From Brevundimonas aurantiaca (GTDB taxonomy: Bacteria > Pseudomonadota > Alphaproteobacteria > Caulobacterales > Caulobacteraceae), in assembly GCF_014199955.1 (NCBI RefSeq), contig NZ_JACHOQ010000001.1, positions 434,001-498,000 of the forward strand: a stretch of 64,000 nt of DNA, written 5' to 3'. Both the position numbers and the translations under genes were made by a program. The notes beneath the pieces were generated by a model. It saw nothing but the letters and a program-made list of their open reading frames with translations, was not told the DNA's origin and ran no database searches. Positions 54,050 through 62,573 of this stretch are shown here, one piece after another. Each line of letters starts with the position of its first letter. Position 1 is the stretch's first letter.

Positions 54050-54787
54050 ATGAGCCTGACTGAAACCCGCTCTTACGGCCGCTCGGGACCCATCGCGGGA
54101 CCGGGGGTGGGCCGTCATCTGCTGATCGTCGATGACGACGACCGCATCCGCGAACTGCTGAAGGAATTCCTGGCGCGGGAAGGCTACCGCGTCACCGGCG
54201 CCGCCCACGCGGCGGCGGCCAAGCGGATGATGGAGCTGATCGAGTTCGACCTGGTCGTGCTGGACGTCATGATGCCCGGCGAAAGCGGCCTTGACCTGAC
54301 CTCCTGGGTCCGCGCCAAGGCCGAGACATCGAAGACGCCGGTCCTGCTGCTGACGGCGCGGGGCGACCCGGAAGACCGGATCGAAGGTCTGTCGCGCGGC
54401 GCCGACGACTATATGTCAAAGCCGTTCGAGCCGCGCGAACTGGCGCTGCGCATCGACGCCATCCTGCGGCGCACCGGCGGCAAGCCGATCGGCCCGCGCG
54501 AGATCAAGCTGGGGACGGCGGTCTTCGACATGGAGCGGCTGGAGCTGATCCGCGACGGCGCGCCCCAGCGCCTGACCGAGGCCGAGGCCCAACTTCTGAA
54601 GACCCTGGCCCTTCACGCCCATGCCCCGGTCGAGCGGATGAGCCTGTCGCCCGACACGGCCGACATCACCGGCCGCGCCGTGGACGTCCAGGTCACCCGC
54701 CTGCGCCGCAAGCTGGAGGTCGATCCCAAGAACCCGCGCTATCTCCAGACCGTGCGCGGCGTCGGCTATATGCTGGCGCCCGACTGA
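54050..54787 (+). CDS. OmpR-family response regulator
   Basis: A 245-residue regulator with receiver domain (LLIVDDDDRIRELLKEFLA, phospho-Asp in LVVLDVMMPGESG, Lys in DDYMSKPFEPRE) and C-terminal winged-helix DNA-binding domain (LTEAEAQLLKTLALHAHA, VQVTRLRRKLEVDPKNPRY then LQTVRGVGYML). It starts at an ATG with GGGAGAATCGCGC. Its partner kinase follows after 16 bases. Which process it controls cannot be read from sequence; the ilvE-adjacent position recalls PetR-like regulators of alphaproteobacteria. Confidence 0.95.
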   Translation: MSLTETRSYGRSGPIAGPGVGRHLLIVDDDDRIRELLKEFLAREGYRVTGAAHAAAAKRMMELIEFDLVVLDVMMPGESGLDLTSWVRAKAETSKTPVLLLTARGDPEDRIEGLSRGADDYMSKPFEPRELALRIDAILRRTGGKPIGPREIKLGTAVFDMERLELIRDGAPQRLTEAEAQLLKTLALHAHAPVERMSLSPDTADITGRAVDVQVTRLRRKLEVDPKNPRYLQTVRGVGYMLAPD

Positions 54788-54803
54788 GGGCGGACCCGAC
54801 GCC

Positions 54804-56234
54804 ATGCGGCTGCTGCCCGCCTATCTGTGGCCGCGTTTCCTGAAGCGGCGGATACCGACCTCGCTGTGGGGCCGGTCGCTGCTGATCATCGTCCTGCCCG
54901 TGCTGGTGATGCAGGTGGTGGTGACCTGGATCTTCTTCGACGCCCACTGGCAGACGGTGACGGCGCGCCTGTCCGAAGGTCTGGCCGGCGACATCGCCTG
55001 GGCGGTCGAAAGCTATGAGGACGACCCCAGCCCCCGCAATCTGGAGCGGCTGGCCAGCCGGGCCGAACGCTCCATGTCCCTGTCGATCGCCCTGCAGGAG
55101 GGACGCACCCTGCCGACCGAAACCCGGCGTGGGCCGATCGGGGTGGTGGACCGGGTGCTGGACCGCGCCTTGGACGCCCGCCTGGACCGCCCCTACTGGT
55201 TCGACACCACCCGCTACCCCGCCTATGTCGATATTCAGGTGCAGGAGCCGCAAGGGGTGCTGCGGATCATCGCCCCGCGGGAACGCGCGGTGGCGACCCA
55301 GGCCCACATCTTCGTCCTGTGGCTGGCCGTCGCCACCATACTGCTGATGGGGGTGGCGATCCTGTTCATCCGCAACCAGGTCCGCGCCATCGAACGGCTA
55401 GCCGATGCGGCCGAGGCCTTCGGTCGAGGCGAGACCGTGCCCCGGTTCAAGCCGCACGGCGCGCGCGAGGTGCGGGCCGCCGCGACCGCCTTCCTGGCCA
55501 TGCGCGACCGCATCCAGCGTCATATCGACCAGCGCACCGCCCTGCTCGCCTCTGTCAGCCACGATCTGCGCACGCCCTTGACCCGGCTTCGACTGGAGCT
55601 GGCCCTGGCCCCCCCGTTCAAGCGTCAGGCCGCCATGCGCGGCGACCTGGACGAGATGGAGCATATGATCGACGAATATCTGGACTTCGCCCGCGGAGAA
55701 GCCGGAGAGCCGCCGAAGCCGGTGTCCATCCCTGATCTGCTGAAGACGGCCGGCGAGGACGCGAAACGCGCCGGCGCCGAAGTCGAGCTGGCGGCGCCGG
55801 AGGGGCTGACGGCCTCGCTGCGCCCCCTGGCCTTCAAGCGGGCCCTGGTCAATCTGGCGGGCAACGCCGCTTCGCACGGCGAAAGGGTGCGGCTGTCCGC
55901 CCGCGCCCTGGCCTCGGGCGGGCTGGAGATCGCGGTGGAGGACGACGGGCCCGGCATTCCCGAAGACATGTATGAGGAAGCCTTCCGACCCTTCTCGCGC
56001 CTGGACGAATCCCGCAATCAGAACCGCAAGGGTGTCGGCCTGGGCCTGGCCATCGCCAGGGACGTCGCGCGGGGACACGGCGGCGACGTCACCCTGGACC
56101 GCAGCGACATGGGCGGACTGAAGGCGATCATCCGCCTGCCCGGACAGGCCTCCATCGTCGCCCCCTCTAGCGAAACGGGGGGCCAGGGCGCATCTTCAGT
56201 TCGGACAGGGCATGGAGATGAAAACGATGCGTAA
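54804..56234 (+). CDS. membrane sensor histidine kinase, partner of OmpR-type regulator
   Basis: A 476-residue EnvZ-like kinase. Two transmembrane helices (SLLIIVLPVLVMQVVVTWIF and IFVLWLAVATILLMGVAILF) enclose a periplasmic sensor of about 130 residues; then HAMP (IERLADAAEAFGRGETVPRF), the phospho-histidine in LASVSHDLRTPLTRLRLELA, and HATPase motifs LVNLAGNAASHGERV, VEDDGPGIPEDMYEE and GVGLGLAIARDVARGHG. The last residues overlap the next gene's start region by 8 bases. Confidence 0.94.
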   Translation: MRLLPAYLWPRFLKRRIPTSLWGRSLLIIVLPVLVMQVVVTWIFFDAHWQTVTARLSEGLAGDIAWAVESYEDDPSPRNLERLASRAERSMSLSIALQEGRTLPTETRRGPIGVVDRVLDRALDARLDRPYWFDTTRYPAYVDIQVQEPQGVLRIIAPRERAVATQAHIFVLWLAVATILLMGVAILFIRNQVRAIERLADAAEAFGRGETVPRFKPHGAREVRAAATAFLAMRDRIQRHIDQRTALLASVSHDLRTPLTRLRLELALAPPFKRQAAMRGDLDEMEHMIDEYLDFARGEAGEPPKPVSIPDLLKTAGEDAKRAGAEVELAAPEGLTASLRPLAFKRALVNLAGNAASHGERVRLSARALASGGLEIAVEDDGPGIPEDMYEEAFRPFSRLDESRNQNRKGVGLGLAIARDVARGHGGDVTLDRSDMGGLKAIIRLPGQASIVAPSSETGGQGASSVRTGHGDENDA

Positions 56235-56703
56235 ACTCGCCTTTCTTGCGCCGCTTGCCGCGACCCTGGCCGTCGCCGCCATGGCTCAGGCGCAGAACCC
56301 GAACGTCAACGTCACGATCGGCCCCGACCTGCAGCGCCAGGTCGAAAAACTGGGCGATCGCGAAGTCAATGAACAGATCGCCGCCCTTCAGACCGAGGTG
56401 GGCAAGGCGCTGGCGCAACGCTATCCCGGCGCCACGGCCAATCTGGTCCTGAACGATCTGAAGCCGAACCGGCCGACCATGGAGCAGATCCGCCAGAACC
56501 CGAGCCTGGACCCCATCCGCAGCGTCTCGATCGGCGGCGCCGCGATCAAGGGCGAAATCGTCACCGCCGACGGCCAGTCGCGGCCGGTGGACTTCTCCTA
56601 CTTCTCGCCGAACATCCGCGACGTCTGGGGTTACAGCGTCTGGCGCGACGCTGACCGGGCGTTCGAACGGTTCGGCGACCAGATCGAACGCGGCCGGTTC
56701 TAA
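56227..56703 (+). CDS. periplasmic protein of unknown function
   Basis: A 158-residue exported protein. The signal peptide is MRKLAFLAPLAATLAVAAMA with cleavage near AQA/QN. The mature protein, NVNVTIGPDLQRQVEKLGDR onward, contains AALQTEVGKALAQRYPGATA and FSPNIRDVWGYSVWRDADRA. No family was recognised. Three in-frame ATGs (56212, 56218, 56227) exist; the last has GGAG 9 bases upstream. It overlaps the kinase gene and may be part of the same transcript. Confidence 0.75.
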   Translation: MRKLAFLAPLAATLAVAAMAQAQNPNVNVTIGPDLQRQVEKLGDREVNEQIAALQTEVGKALAQRYPGATANLVLNDLKPNRPTMEQIRQNPSLDPIRSVSIGGAAIKGEIVTADGQSRPVDFSYFSPNIRDVWGYSVWRDADRAFERFGDQIERGRF

Positions 56704-56710
56704 GAGGTCT

Positions 56711-56847
56711 TAGAGCATGATCGTTTCGGACGGAACCGCTTCGCGGTTCCGACAGAAGCGTGAATCATGCTCTCGCTTTAATCTGGAGCCTGATTCACCG
56801 TTTCAGCGGAACCGCTTCGCGGTTCCTCCTCAACGGATCAGGCTCTA
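56711..56847. repeat. two-module palindromic intergenic repeat, copy 2 (inverted)
   Basis: Inverted relative to 39271-39405. From the right end it reads, on the minus strand, TAGAGCCTGAT...ATCAGGCTCC, then GAGAGCATGATTC...GATCATGCTCTA, each with an inner GGAACCGC/GCGGTTCC palindrome. The minus-strand TAG at 56847-56845 is the stop codon of proC, as the TAG of copy 1 is the stop of the receptor gene. Confidence 0.88.
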
Positions 56848-57654
56848 GGCGCCCATTTCGCGGTTGCGGTGCACCGCCGCCGCGACGGTGTCGTTCAGCA
56901 TCGCCGTCAGACGGCCGTCCCTCGCCATGGCCTCCAGCCCCGCGCGGGTCGAGCCGCCGGGCGAGGCGATCCGGCCGATCAAGGCGTCCAAGGGATCATC
57001 GCCCATCGACTCTGCGGCGGATCGCAGGGTGGCGCGGGCCAGAACGTCAGCCGTGCCCGCGTCCAGTCCCGCCGCCTCCCCGGCGCGCGCCAGGGCCTCT
57101 GTGAAGGCGTAAAAATAGGCCGCGCCCGATCCGGCCACGGCCGTCGCCGCGTCCATCAGGGCTTCGTCCGCCAGATCGACCGTCTCCGCCATCCGTTGGA
57201 ACAGGGCGCGGCCCAGGGCGCGCGCCCGATCATCGGCCGACCAGACCGAGGCCACCCCGCCTCCGCGCGAGACGCCGGTGGTCGGCATCACCCGCACGAT
57301 GGGCCAGCCGCCGATCCCTTCGGCCAGGGTCGGCGCCGTGACGCCCGCCATGACCGACAGGATCACCGCCTGATCGCCCAGGAAGGGCAGAAGCGGCGTC
57401 ATGACGTCGCGCCACAGGGCGGGCTTGACCGCCAGGACGATCACCTTGGCCTCGGCCAATACCTCGAGCGGCGGATTGACCCGCGCGCCCTGCGCCCGTG
57501 CGGCTTCTGCGGCGGGCTTTTGCGAGGGCGTCAGGATGATCAGATCGGAGGCCGCGACCGTCTGGGTCAGCAACCAGCCTTCCAGAATGGCCGAGCCCAG
57601 CCGACCGCAGCCGACCAGGACGACGGGGCCTTCAACCGGCTGGGGATCAGGCAT
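56845..57654 (-). CDS. proC: pyrroline-5-carboxylate reductase
   Basis: Makes proline from pyrroline-5-carboxylate with NADPH. The 269 residues have VVLVGCGRLGSAILEGWLLT, AKVIVLAVKPALWRDVMTPL, RVMPTTGVSRGGGVASV and the C-terminal signature AATAVAGSGAAYFYAFTEAL, GAAAGLDAG-like and SPGGSTRAGLEAM. The start codon shares one base with the upstream YbjN gene's stop. Confidence 0.96.
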   Translation of the reverse strand: MPDPQPVEGPVVLVGCGRLGSAILEGWLLTQTVAASDLIILTPSQKPAAEAARAQGARVNPPLEVLAEAKVIVLAVKPALWRDVMTPLLPFLGDQAVILSVMAGVTAPTLAEGIGGWPIVRVMPTTGVSRGGGVASVWSADDRARALGRALFQRMAETVDLADEALMDAATAVAGSGAAYFYAFTEALARAGEAAGLDAGTADVLARATLRSAAESMGDDPLDALIGRIASPGGSTRAGLEAMARDGRLTAMLNDTVAAAVHRNREMGA

Positions 57655-58157
57655 CAGGCGTTGCCGACCGTCTCGAACAGGCAGGCCTCTATGGCCTCCT
57701 GGGGCTTCTTGTTTCCGCGCACCATGAAGTCGAAGGCGGGGTAATAGCGGTCCGCCGCCTCGATCGCCGCATCAATCATCGAGGCCGCCTGGGCCAGGGT
57801 CGGCCGCTCGCCCATCGGCAGGGCCAGGGAATGGCGGAAGACGATCTCGCCGTCCTCGGCCCAGACCTCGAAATGGCCCATCCAGGTGCGCTGATTGATC
57901 AGGCCGACCAGTTCGTGGGCGGCCGTCTTGCGGCTCTTGGCCACCTTCAGATCAAGGGCGCAGCACAGTTGCAGGCAGTCGCCCTCGGGCCGCCAGGCGA
58001 ACCAAAGCTCGTAATCCTTCCAGTCCCCCGCGAGCGCAAAGGCCAGATCGCCGTCGTCGGTGCGATCGAACGGCAGGTTCTCGGCCGTAAGAACATGCTC
58101 CACGACCTCCAGCGGGTCGAAGGGCACGTCCGTTTCCTCGGGCCGGGCGATGTCCAT
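57654..58157 (-). CDS. YbjN domain protein
   Basis: A 167-residue cytoplasmic protein with the YbjN fold, resembling type III secretion chaperones: VEHVLTAENLPFDRTDDGDL, YELWFAWRPEGDCLQLCCAL and AHELVGLINQRTWMGHFEVW. In other bacteria YbjN affects stress responses and motility, but its partner is unknown. The ATG at 58157 is used; a TTG at 58160 precedes it. It is coupled to proC by a one-base overlap. Confidence 0.9.
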   Translation of the reverse strand: MDIARPEETDVPFDPLEVVEHVLTAENLPFDRTDDGDLAFALAGDWKDYELWFAWRPEGDCLQLCCALDLKVAKSRKTAAHELVGLINQRTWMGHFEVWAEDGEIVFRHSLALPMGERPTLAQAASMIDAAIEAADRYYPAFDFMVRGNKKPQEAIEACLFETVGNA

Positions 58158-58233
58158 CAAGTCTCTCAGTTCGGGCTGCGGCCGCCAGAATCACGGCCGT
58201 TAACAGAGTGGTAAGCCTGTTCGCGGATTCGGC

Positions 58234-58533
58234 TCAACCGGCTGCGTCCCCGGGTTGAGTTCCATCTGTGGACGTTCCCGCGGCGGGCTTGGTCGAGGTC
58301 TTTGCGGCGGGCTTCTTGCCGGCCTTCAATTCGGCGATCTCGGCCCGCAGGGCGGCGATCTCATCCTTCAGCACATCGAACTCGTCGCGACGGACCAGGT
58401 CCATCTCGGCGACGATCCGGTCGGTCTGGGCGCGCCAGGCGGTCTTGGCCTCTTCACCGGCCGCCTGGGCCAGGCCCATGGCGCCCGTCGTCAGCTTGGC
58501 GAACTCATCCAGAAGGGGATTGCGGGTCTGCAT
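58234..58533 (-). CDS. ubiK: ubiquinone biosynthesis accessory factor UbiK / BMFP
   Basis: A 99-residue coiled-coil protein (NPLLDEFAKLTTGAMGLAQA, RDEFDVLKDEIAALRAEIAE) with a Lys/Ala/Thr tail. UbiK binds membrane lipids and helps the ubiquinone-synthesising complex. The brucella family member is known as BMFP. It is divergent from lgt. Confidence 0.88.
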   Translation of the reverse strand: MQTRNPLLDEFAKLTTGAMGLAQAAGEEAKTAWRAQTDRIVAEMDLVRRDEFDVLKDEIAALRAEIAELKAGKKPAAKTSTKPAAGTSTDGTQPGDAAG

Positions 58534-58710
58534 CGAAAGGCTCCGACTCGAACGTCGTTAACGGAGGGTCACCGACTATGGTGAACGAAACCTTTCTTTC
58601 TGCTGCTTCGGCGGCGCCATCAAGGCGTCGTGATGCGTCTTCACAGGCGACGTAGGCGGCGACGCTTGCTAAACCGCCCGTCGAGAGACTGGCCAGCACA
58701 GGAAATCCCC

Positions 58711-59580
58711 TTGCCCTTTCCCGAATTCGATCCGGTCCTGATCCATCTCGGACCGCTTCCGATCCGCTGGTACGCCCTGGCCTATGTGGCCGGCATCGTC
58801 CTGGGCTGGTGGTACGCCGCCCGACTGATCAAGACCGAACGCCTGTGGGCGCCGGGCAAGCCGCCGATCAGCACGACCCAGTTGGACGATCTGGTGCTGT
58901 GGATCGTGCTGGGCATCATCCTGGGCGGCCGGCTGGGCTACGCCCTCTTCTACAAGCCGATCATGTACGCCCAGCTGTTCACGGGCCAGACCCTGGGCGA
59001 ACGGTTCGAGCTGTTCCAGCTCTGGACCGGCGGGATGAGCTTCCACGGGGGCTTCCTGGGCGTCTGCCTGGCCATCGTCCTCTATTCGCGCGGCCAGAAG
59101 ATCGACATGCTGCGTCTGGGCGACGTCGTCGCGCCGGTGGTGCCGATCGGCCTGATGTTCGGCCGTCTGGCCAATTTCATCAACGGCGAACTGTGGGGCC
59201 GCGAGACGACCGTTCCCTGGGCCATCCGCTTCTGCAACGCCCGTATCCAGCAGATGTACGGCTTCTGCCCCGCCGGCGACGCGCCGCGCCACCCCAGCCA
59301 GCTCTATGAGGCGGGCCTGGAGGGGATCGTCCTGCTGTCCATCCTGTCGCTGGGCGTCTGGAAATTCGACCTGCTGAAGAAGCCCGGCTATGTCACCGGC
59401 CTCTTCCTGGTCGGCTACGGCGTCTGCCGCGCGGCGCTGGAGAATGTGCGCGAGCCCGACTACGGCATGCCCGACTTCCCCCTAGGCCTGACCATGGGGA
59501 TGATGCTGTCCATCCCGATGATCCTGGTCGGCGCCTGGCTGGTCTGGCGCGCCTGGAACCGGCCGCCCGTCTCCGCATGA
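58711..59580 (+). CDS. lgt: prolipoprotein diacylglyceryl transferase
   Basis: Attaches diacylglycerol to lipobox cysteines of lipoproteins in the inner membrane. Seen: PEFDPVLIHLGPLPIRWYAL, GGRLGYALFYKP, the signature GGMSFHGGFLGVCLAIVL, and GRLANFINGELWGRETTVPW, then HPSQLYEAGLEGI. No ATG fits. The TTG at 58711 has AGGAAA 8 bases upstream and gives the usual N-terminus (PFPEFDPVL), so it is chosen. This gene serves the several lipobox proteins in this window. The stop overlaps the next start. Confidence 0.95.
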   Translation: MPFPEFDPVLIHLGPLPIRWYALAYVAGIVLGWWYAARLIKTERLWAPGKPPISTTQLDDLVLWIVLGIILGGRLGYALFYKPIMYAQLFTGQTLGERFELFQLWTGGMSFHGGFLGVCLAIVLYSRGQKIDMLRLGDVVAPVVPIGLMFGRLANFINGELWGRETTVPWAIRFCNARIQQMYGFCPAGDAPRHPSQLYEAGLEGIVLLSILSLGVWKFDLLKKPGYVTGLFLVGYGVCRAALENVREPDYGMPDFPLGLTMGMMLSIPMILVGAWLVWRAWNRPPVSA

Positions 59581-60674
59581 CTTCGGCCGAAAGCCTGAAG
59601 ACCCGTCTGGCGCGCGAGATCGCCCTGACAGGGCCGATGACGGTCGCCGACTATGTGACCCGCTGCCTGCATGATCCCAAGGGCGGCTACTACGCCTCGC
59701 GACCGGCCCACCAAACGATTCTGGGAGAAGGCGGCGACTTCATCACCGCCCCCCTGATCAGCCAGATGTTCGGCGAACTGATCGGCCTGTGGGCGGTCGA
59801 GACCTGGAACCGGCTGGGCGCGCCCGAGCGGTTCCGTCTGGTCGAGGTGGGGCCGGGCGACGGGACATTGATCAGCGACGCCCTGAGGGCCGCGCGCCTG
59901 GTTCCCGGCTTTCTGGAAGCCTGCGACCTGATCCTGATCGAGCCCAGCGGCCCCTTGCGTGATCTGCAGGCCAGGGCCCTGGCCGGCGCTGACCTGTCGC
60001 CGCGCTGGGTGCGCGACCTGACCCAGATCGAGACCGACGCCCCTGTCGTCCTGATCGCCAATGAGGTGCTGGACTGTATGCCCGCCCGCCAGTTCGTGCG
60101 CACCGAGGACGGCTGGGCCGAACGCCGGATCGGCGTCACCGACGACAACGACCTGATCTTCGGCCTGACCGCGATCACCGGCGGCTTCGAAAAGCCCGGC
60201 TTCGACATGACGCCGGGTCAGATTTTCGAGATTTCCGAACAGCAGGCGATCTTCGGCCGCGACCTGGCCCTGCTGATGAAGGCGGCCTCGGGCGCCGCCC
60301 TGCTGATCGACTACGGCCGCGCCCGCCCAGAGGCCGGCGACACCCTCCAGGCCCTGCGCCGCCACCAGAAGGTCGATCCGCTGGACAGTCCCGGCGAGGC
60401 CGACCTGACCCAGTGGGCCGACTTCCCGCGCGTGCTGGAGGCCGCCGTCCGCGCCGGCGCCGACGTCACCGGCTGCCTGGGACAGGGCGACTTCCTGCGC
60501 CGTCTCGGGATCGAAGCCCGCGCAGAACGGTTGAAAACGGGGCGCCCCGATGCGGCCCCCGTCATCGACCGCCAACTGAATCGCCTGACCGCCGAGGACC
60601 AGATGGGACGCCTGTTCAAGGCCGCCGCAGTCTTCTCCCCCCGCTCATTGGTCGTCCCGGGGTGGGACCAATGA
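59577..60674 (+). CDS. SAM-dependent methyltransferase, MidA/NDUFAF7-like
   Basis: A 365-residue protein of the DUF185 family; in mitochondria the homologue methylates complex I subunit NDUFS2. Conserved blocks seen are GPMTVADYVTRCLHDPKGGY, EGGDFITAPLISQMFGELIG, the SAM-binding VEVGPGDGTLISDALRA, and APVVLIANEVLDCMPARQFV. Coupled to lgt and pgeF by ATGA overlaps. Confidence 0.92.
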   Translation: MTSAESLKTRLAREIALTGPMTVADYVTRCLHDPKGGYYASRPAHQTILGEGGDFITAPLISQMFGELIGLWAVETWNRLGAPERFRLVEVGPGDGTLISDALRAARLVPGFLEACDLILIEPSGPLRDLQARALAGADLSPRWVRDLTQIETDAPVVLIANEVLDCMPARQFVRTEDGWAERRIGVTDDNDLIFGLTAITGGFEKPGFDMTPGQIFEISEQQAIFGRDLALLMKAASGAALLIDYGRARPEAGDTLQALRRHQKVDPLDSPGEADLTQWADFPRVLEAAVRAGADVTGCLGQGDFLRRLGIEARAERLKTGRPDAAPVIDRQLNRLTAEDQMGRLFKAAAVFSPRSLVVPGWDQ

Positions 60675-61441
60675 CCAGCCTGGCCCCCATCACCCATCCG
60701 CTGCTGACCGCCGCCGGGTTCGACCACGGCTTCTTCACCCGCGCGGGCGGCGTTTCGACCGGCATATACAAGGGCCTGAACACCGGCGTCGGCTCCAAGG
60801 ACGACCCGGCCGCCGTGGCCGAGAACCGCCGCCGCGTGGCCGCCCATTTCGGGGCTGACGCCGATCATCTGAACGGCTGCTATCAGATCCATTCGGCCGT
60901 CGCCCGGGTCGCCGATGGTCCGTGGCGCGGCGACCGCCCCGAGGGCGATGCGGTCGTGTCGGCCGAGCCCGGCCTGCTGTGTTCGGTCCTGACCGCCGAC
61001 TGCGCCCCCGTTCTGATGGCGGACCCTGAGACCCGGATCGTCGCCGCCGTCCACGCCGGCTGGAAGGGCGCCCTGGGCGGGGTGGTCCATTCCGCCGTCT
61101 CGGCCATGGAGGCCCTGGGCGCCGAGCCGCGCCGCATCCTGGCCGTCGTCGGCCCGTGCATCGCCCAGGCCAGCTATGAGGTCGGCGTCGATTTCCAGGA
61201 GCGGTTCGTCCACCACGACCCCGGCAGCGAACGCTTCTTCAAGCCCGGCGCGGCGGACGACAAGCGGCTGTTCGACCTGCCCGGCTTCGTCCTGTGGCGT
61301 CTGCAACAGGCCAGGGTCGGCCAGGCCGTCTGGACCGGCCACGACACCTGCGCCGACGCGGATCGCTTCTATTCCAACCGCAGGGCGTTCCAACGCGGAG
61401 AGCCGGATTTCGGGCGGTTGATCAGCGTCATCGGGGTCTGA
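60671..61441 (+). CDS. pgeF: peptidoglycan editing factor / purine nucleoside phosphorylase
   Basis: A 256-residue multicopper-oxidase-like cyclising enzyme (YfiH/LACC1 family) that phosphorolyses purine nucleosides; in E. coli it limits wrong amino acids in peptidoglycan precursors. Motifs: GFFTRAGGVSTGIYKGLN, DAVVSAEPGLLCSVLTADCA, VAAVHAGWKGALGGVVHSAV and VGPCIAQASYEVG, with the zinc ligands H and C of these segments intact. It is the third gene of the coupled lgt group. Confidence 0.93.
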   Translation: MTSLAPITHPLLTAAGFDHGFFTRAGGVSTGIYKGLNTGVGSKDDPAAVAENRRRVAAHFGADADHLNGCYQIHSAVARVADGPWRGDRPEGDAVVSAEPGLLCSVLTADCAPVLMADPETRIVAAVHAGWKGALGGVVHSAVSAMEALGAEPRRILAVVGPCIAQASYEVGVDFQERFVHHDPGSERFFKPGAADDKRLFDLPGFVLWRLQQARVGQAVWTGHDTCADADRFYSNRRAFQRGEPDFGRLISVIGV

Positions 61442-61460
61442 CTTAATCCGCCTACCCTCT

Positions 61461-61480
61461 CCCTCCCCGTCCGGGGAGGG
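61461..61480. terminator. perfect hairpin between convergent pgeF and lpxC
   Basis: CCCTCCCC-GTCC-GGGGAGGG forms an 8-base perfect stem. The T-tract is absent, and the CTCCCTCCCCGTCCGGGGAG word is a repeat type widespread in these genomes. It may terminate in both directions. Confidence 0.6.
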
Positions 61481-61490
61481 CGAAAGCGTA

Positions 61491-62423
61491 TCACCCCGCC
61501 TGCGCCAATTCCGGCACGCGCGTCACTTCCCGCCACGCATGCGGCGCAGCCAGCAAGGCGCGGACCAGCTTGTTGTTCACCGCGTGGCCGGCCTTGTAGC
61601 CCTCGTATCGGCCCAGCAGGGGCGCGCCCAGGACGTAAAGGTCGCCGATGGCGTCCAGCGCCTTGTGCCGCACGAACTCGCGTTCCATGCGCAGGCCGCC
61701 GGGGTTCAGAATCTGGTCGCCGTCTATGACCACGGCGTTCTCCAGCGAGCCGCCGCGGGCCAGGCCGGCCTGACGCAGGGCCTCGACCTCATGGGCGAAG
61801 CCGAAGGTGCGGCAGGCCATGATCTCCTGGCGGAAGGTCGCCTCGTCCACGACGAAGTCGATCACCTGATTGCCGATGGCGGCCGAAGGGAAGTCGATTT
61901 CGAACCGCATCTCATAGCGGTCGCACGGCAGAAGGGCGGCGTGTTTGTCGCCCTCGACGACATGAACCGTCTCCAGGATCTCGATATAGCGCTGGGGCAG
62001 CGCCTGGGGCCGAAAGCCCGCCCGGTCCAGCAGCCGCACGAACTCCAGCGCCGAGCCGTCCAGGATCGGCAACTCCGGCCCGTCCACCTCGACCACGGCG
62101 TTCGATACGCCCAGCGCACAGAAGGCCGCCATCAGGTGCTCGATCGTCGACAGGCGCACGCCCGCCGCATTCTCGATCATGGTGTTCAGCCGCGCGTCCA
62201 CGACCGCCTCGCCCGACACGGGGATGCGGTTGTCGCGGTCGGCGACGTCCGTGCGCACGAAGACGATCCCCGTCCCCGCAGGCGCAGGCCGCACCGCAAG
62301 CCGGACCCGGCGGCCCGTGTGCACGCCAACGCCGGCGATAATCGCCGGTGCGATGAGGGTGCGTTCCTGATGGTCGTTCCGGACCGGCAAAGGCAAACTC
62401 GCTTCGTTACCGCCGCAGCCCAT
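61491..62423 (-). CDS. lpxC: UDP-3-O-acyl-N-acetylglucosamine deacetylase
   Basis: Catalyses the first committed step of lipid A synthesis, a zinc deacetylase. The zinc ligands are seen in STIEHLMAAFCALGVSNAVV and HKALDAIGDLYVLG; the GVGVHTGRRVRLAVRPAPAG and DGPELPILDGSALEFV blocks are also present. 310 residues from an ATG at 62423; a TTG at 62441 would add six. It follows ftsZ as in Caulobacter. Confidence 0.96.
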   Translation of the reverse strand: MGCGGNEASLPLPVRNDHQERTLIAPAIIAGVGVHTGRRVRLAVRPAPAGTGIVFVRTDVADRDNRIPVSGEAVVDARLNTMIENAAGVRLSTIEHLMAAFCALGVSNAVVEVDGPELPILDGSALEFVRLLDRAGFRPQALPQRYIEILETVHVVEGDKHAALLPCDRYEMRFEIDFPSAAIGNQVIDFVVDEATFRQEIMACRTFGFAHEVEALRQAGLARGGSLENAVVIDGDQILNPGGLRMEREFVRHKALDAIGDLYVLGAPLLGRYEGYKAGHAVNNKLVRALLAAPHAWREVTRVPELAQAG

Positions 62424-62521
62424 GGGGACAGACTGCGGCACAGGCCCGGTCTAACGGTTGGCCGGCAACAGGAAAATGAAAGTCGGGTTTCGGATTGTTT
62501 CGTTCTGATACGGACGGAACG

Positions 62522-62552
62522 AAAAACGCCCCGAAGCCGGGCTTCGGGGCGT
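62522..62552 (-). terminator. rho-independent terminator after ftsZ
   Basis: A 12-base stem ACGCCCCGAAGC / GCTTCGGGGCGT with a three-base loop, followed on the minus strand by T5, lies 22 bases after the ftsZ stop. Confidence 0.93.
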
Positions 62553-62573
62553 GGTGGTCAGTTTTTCCGGCGG

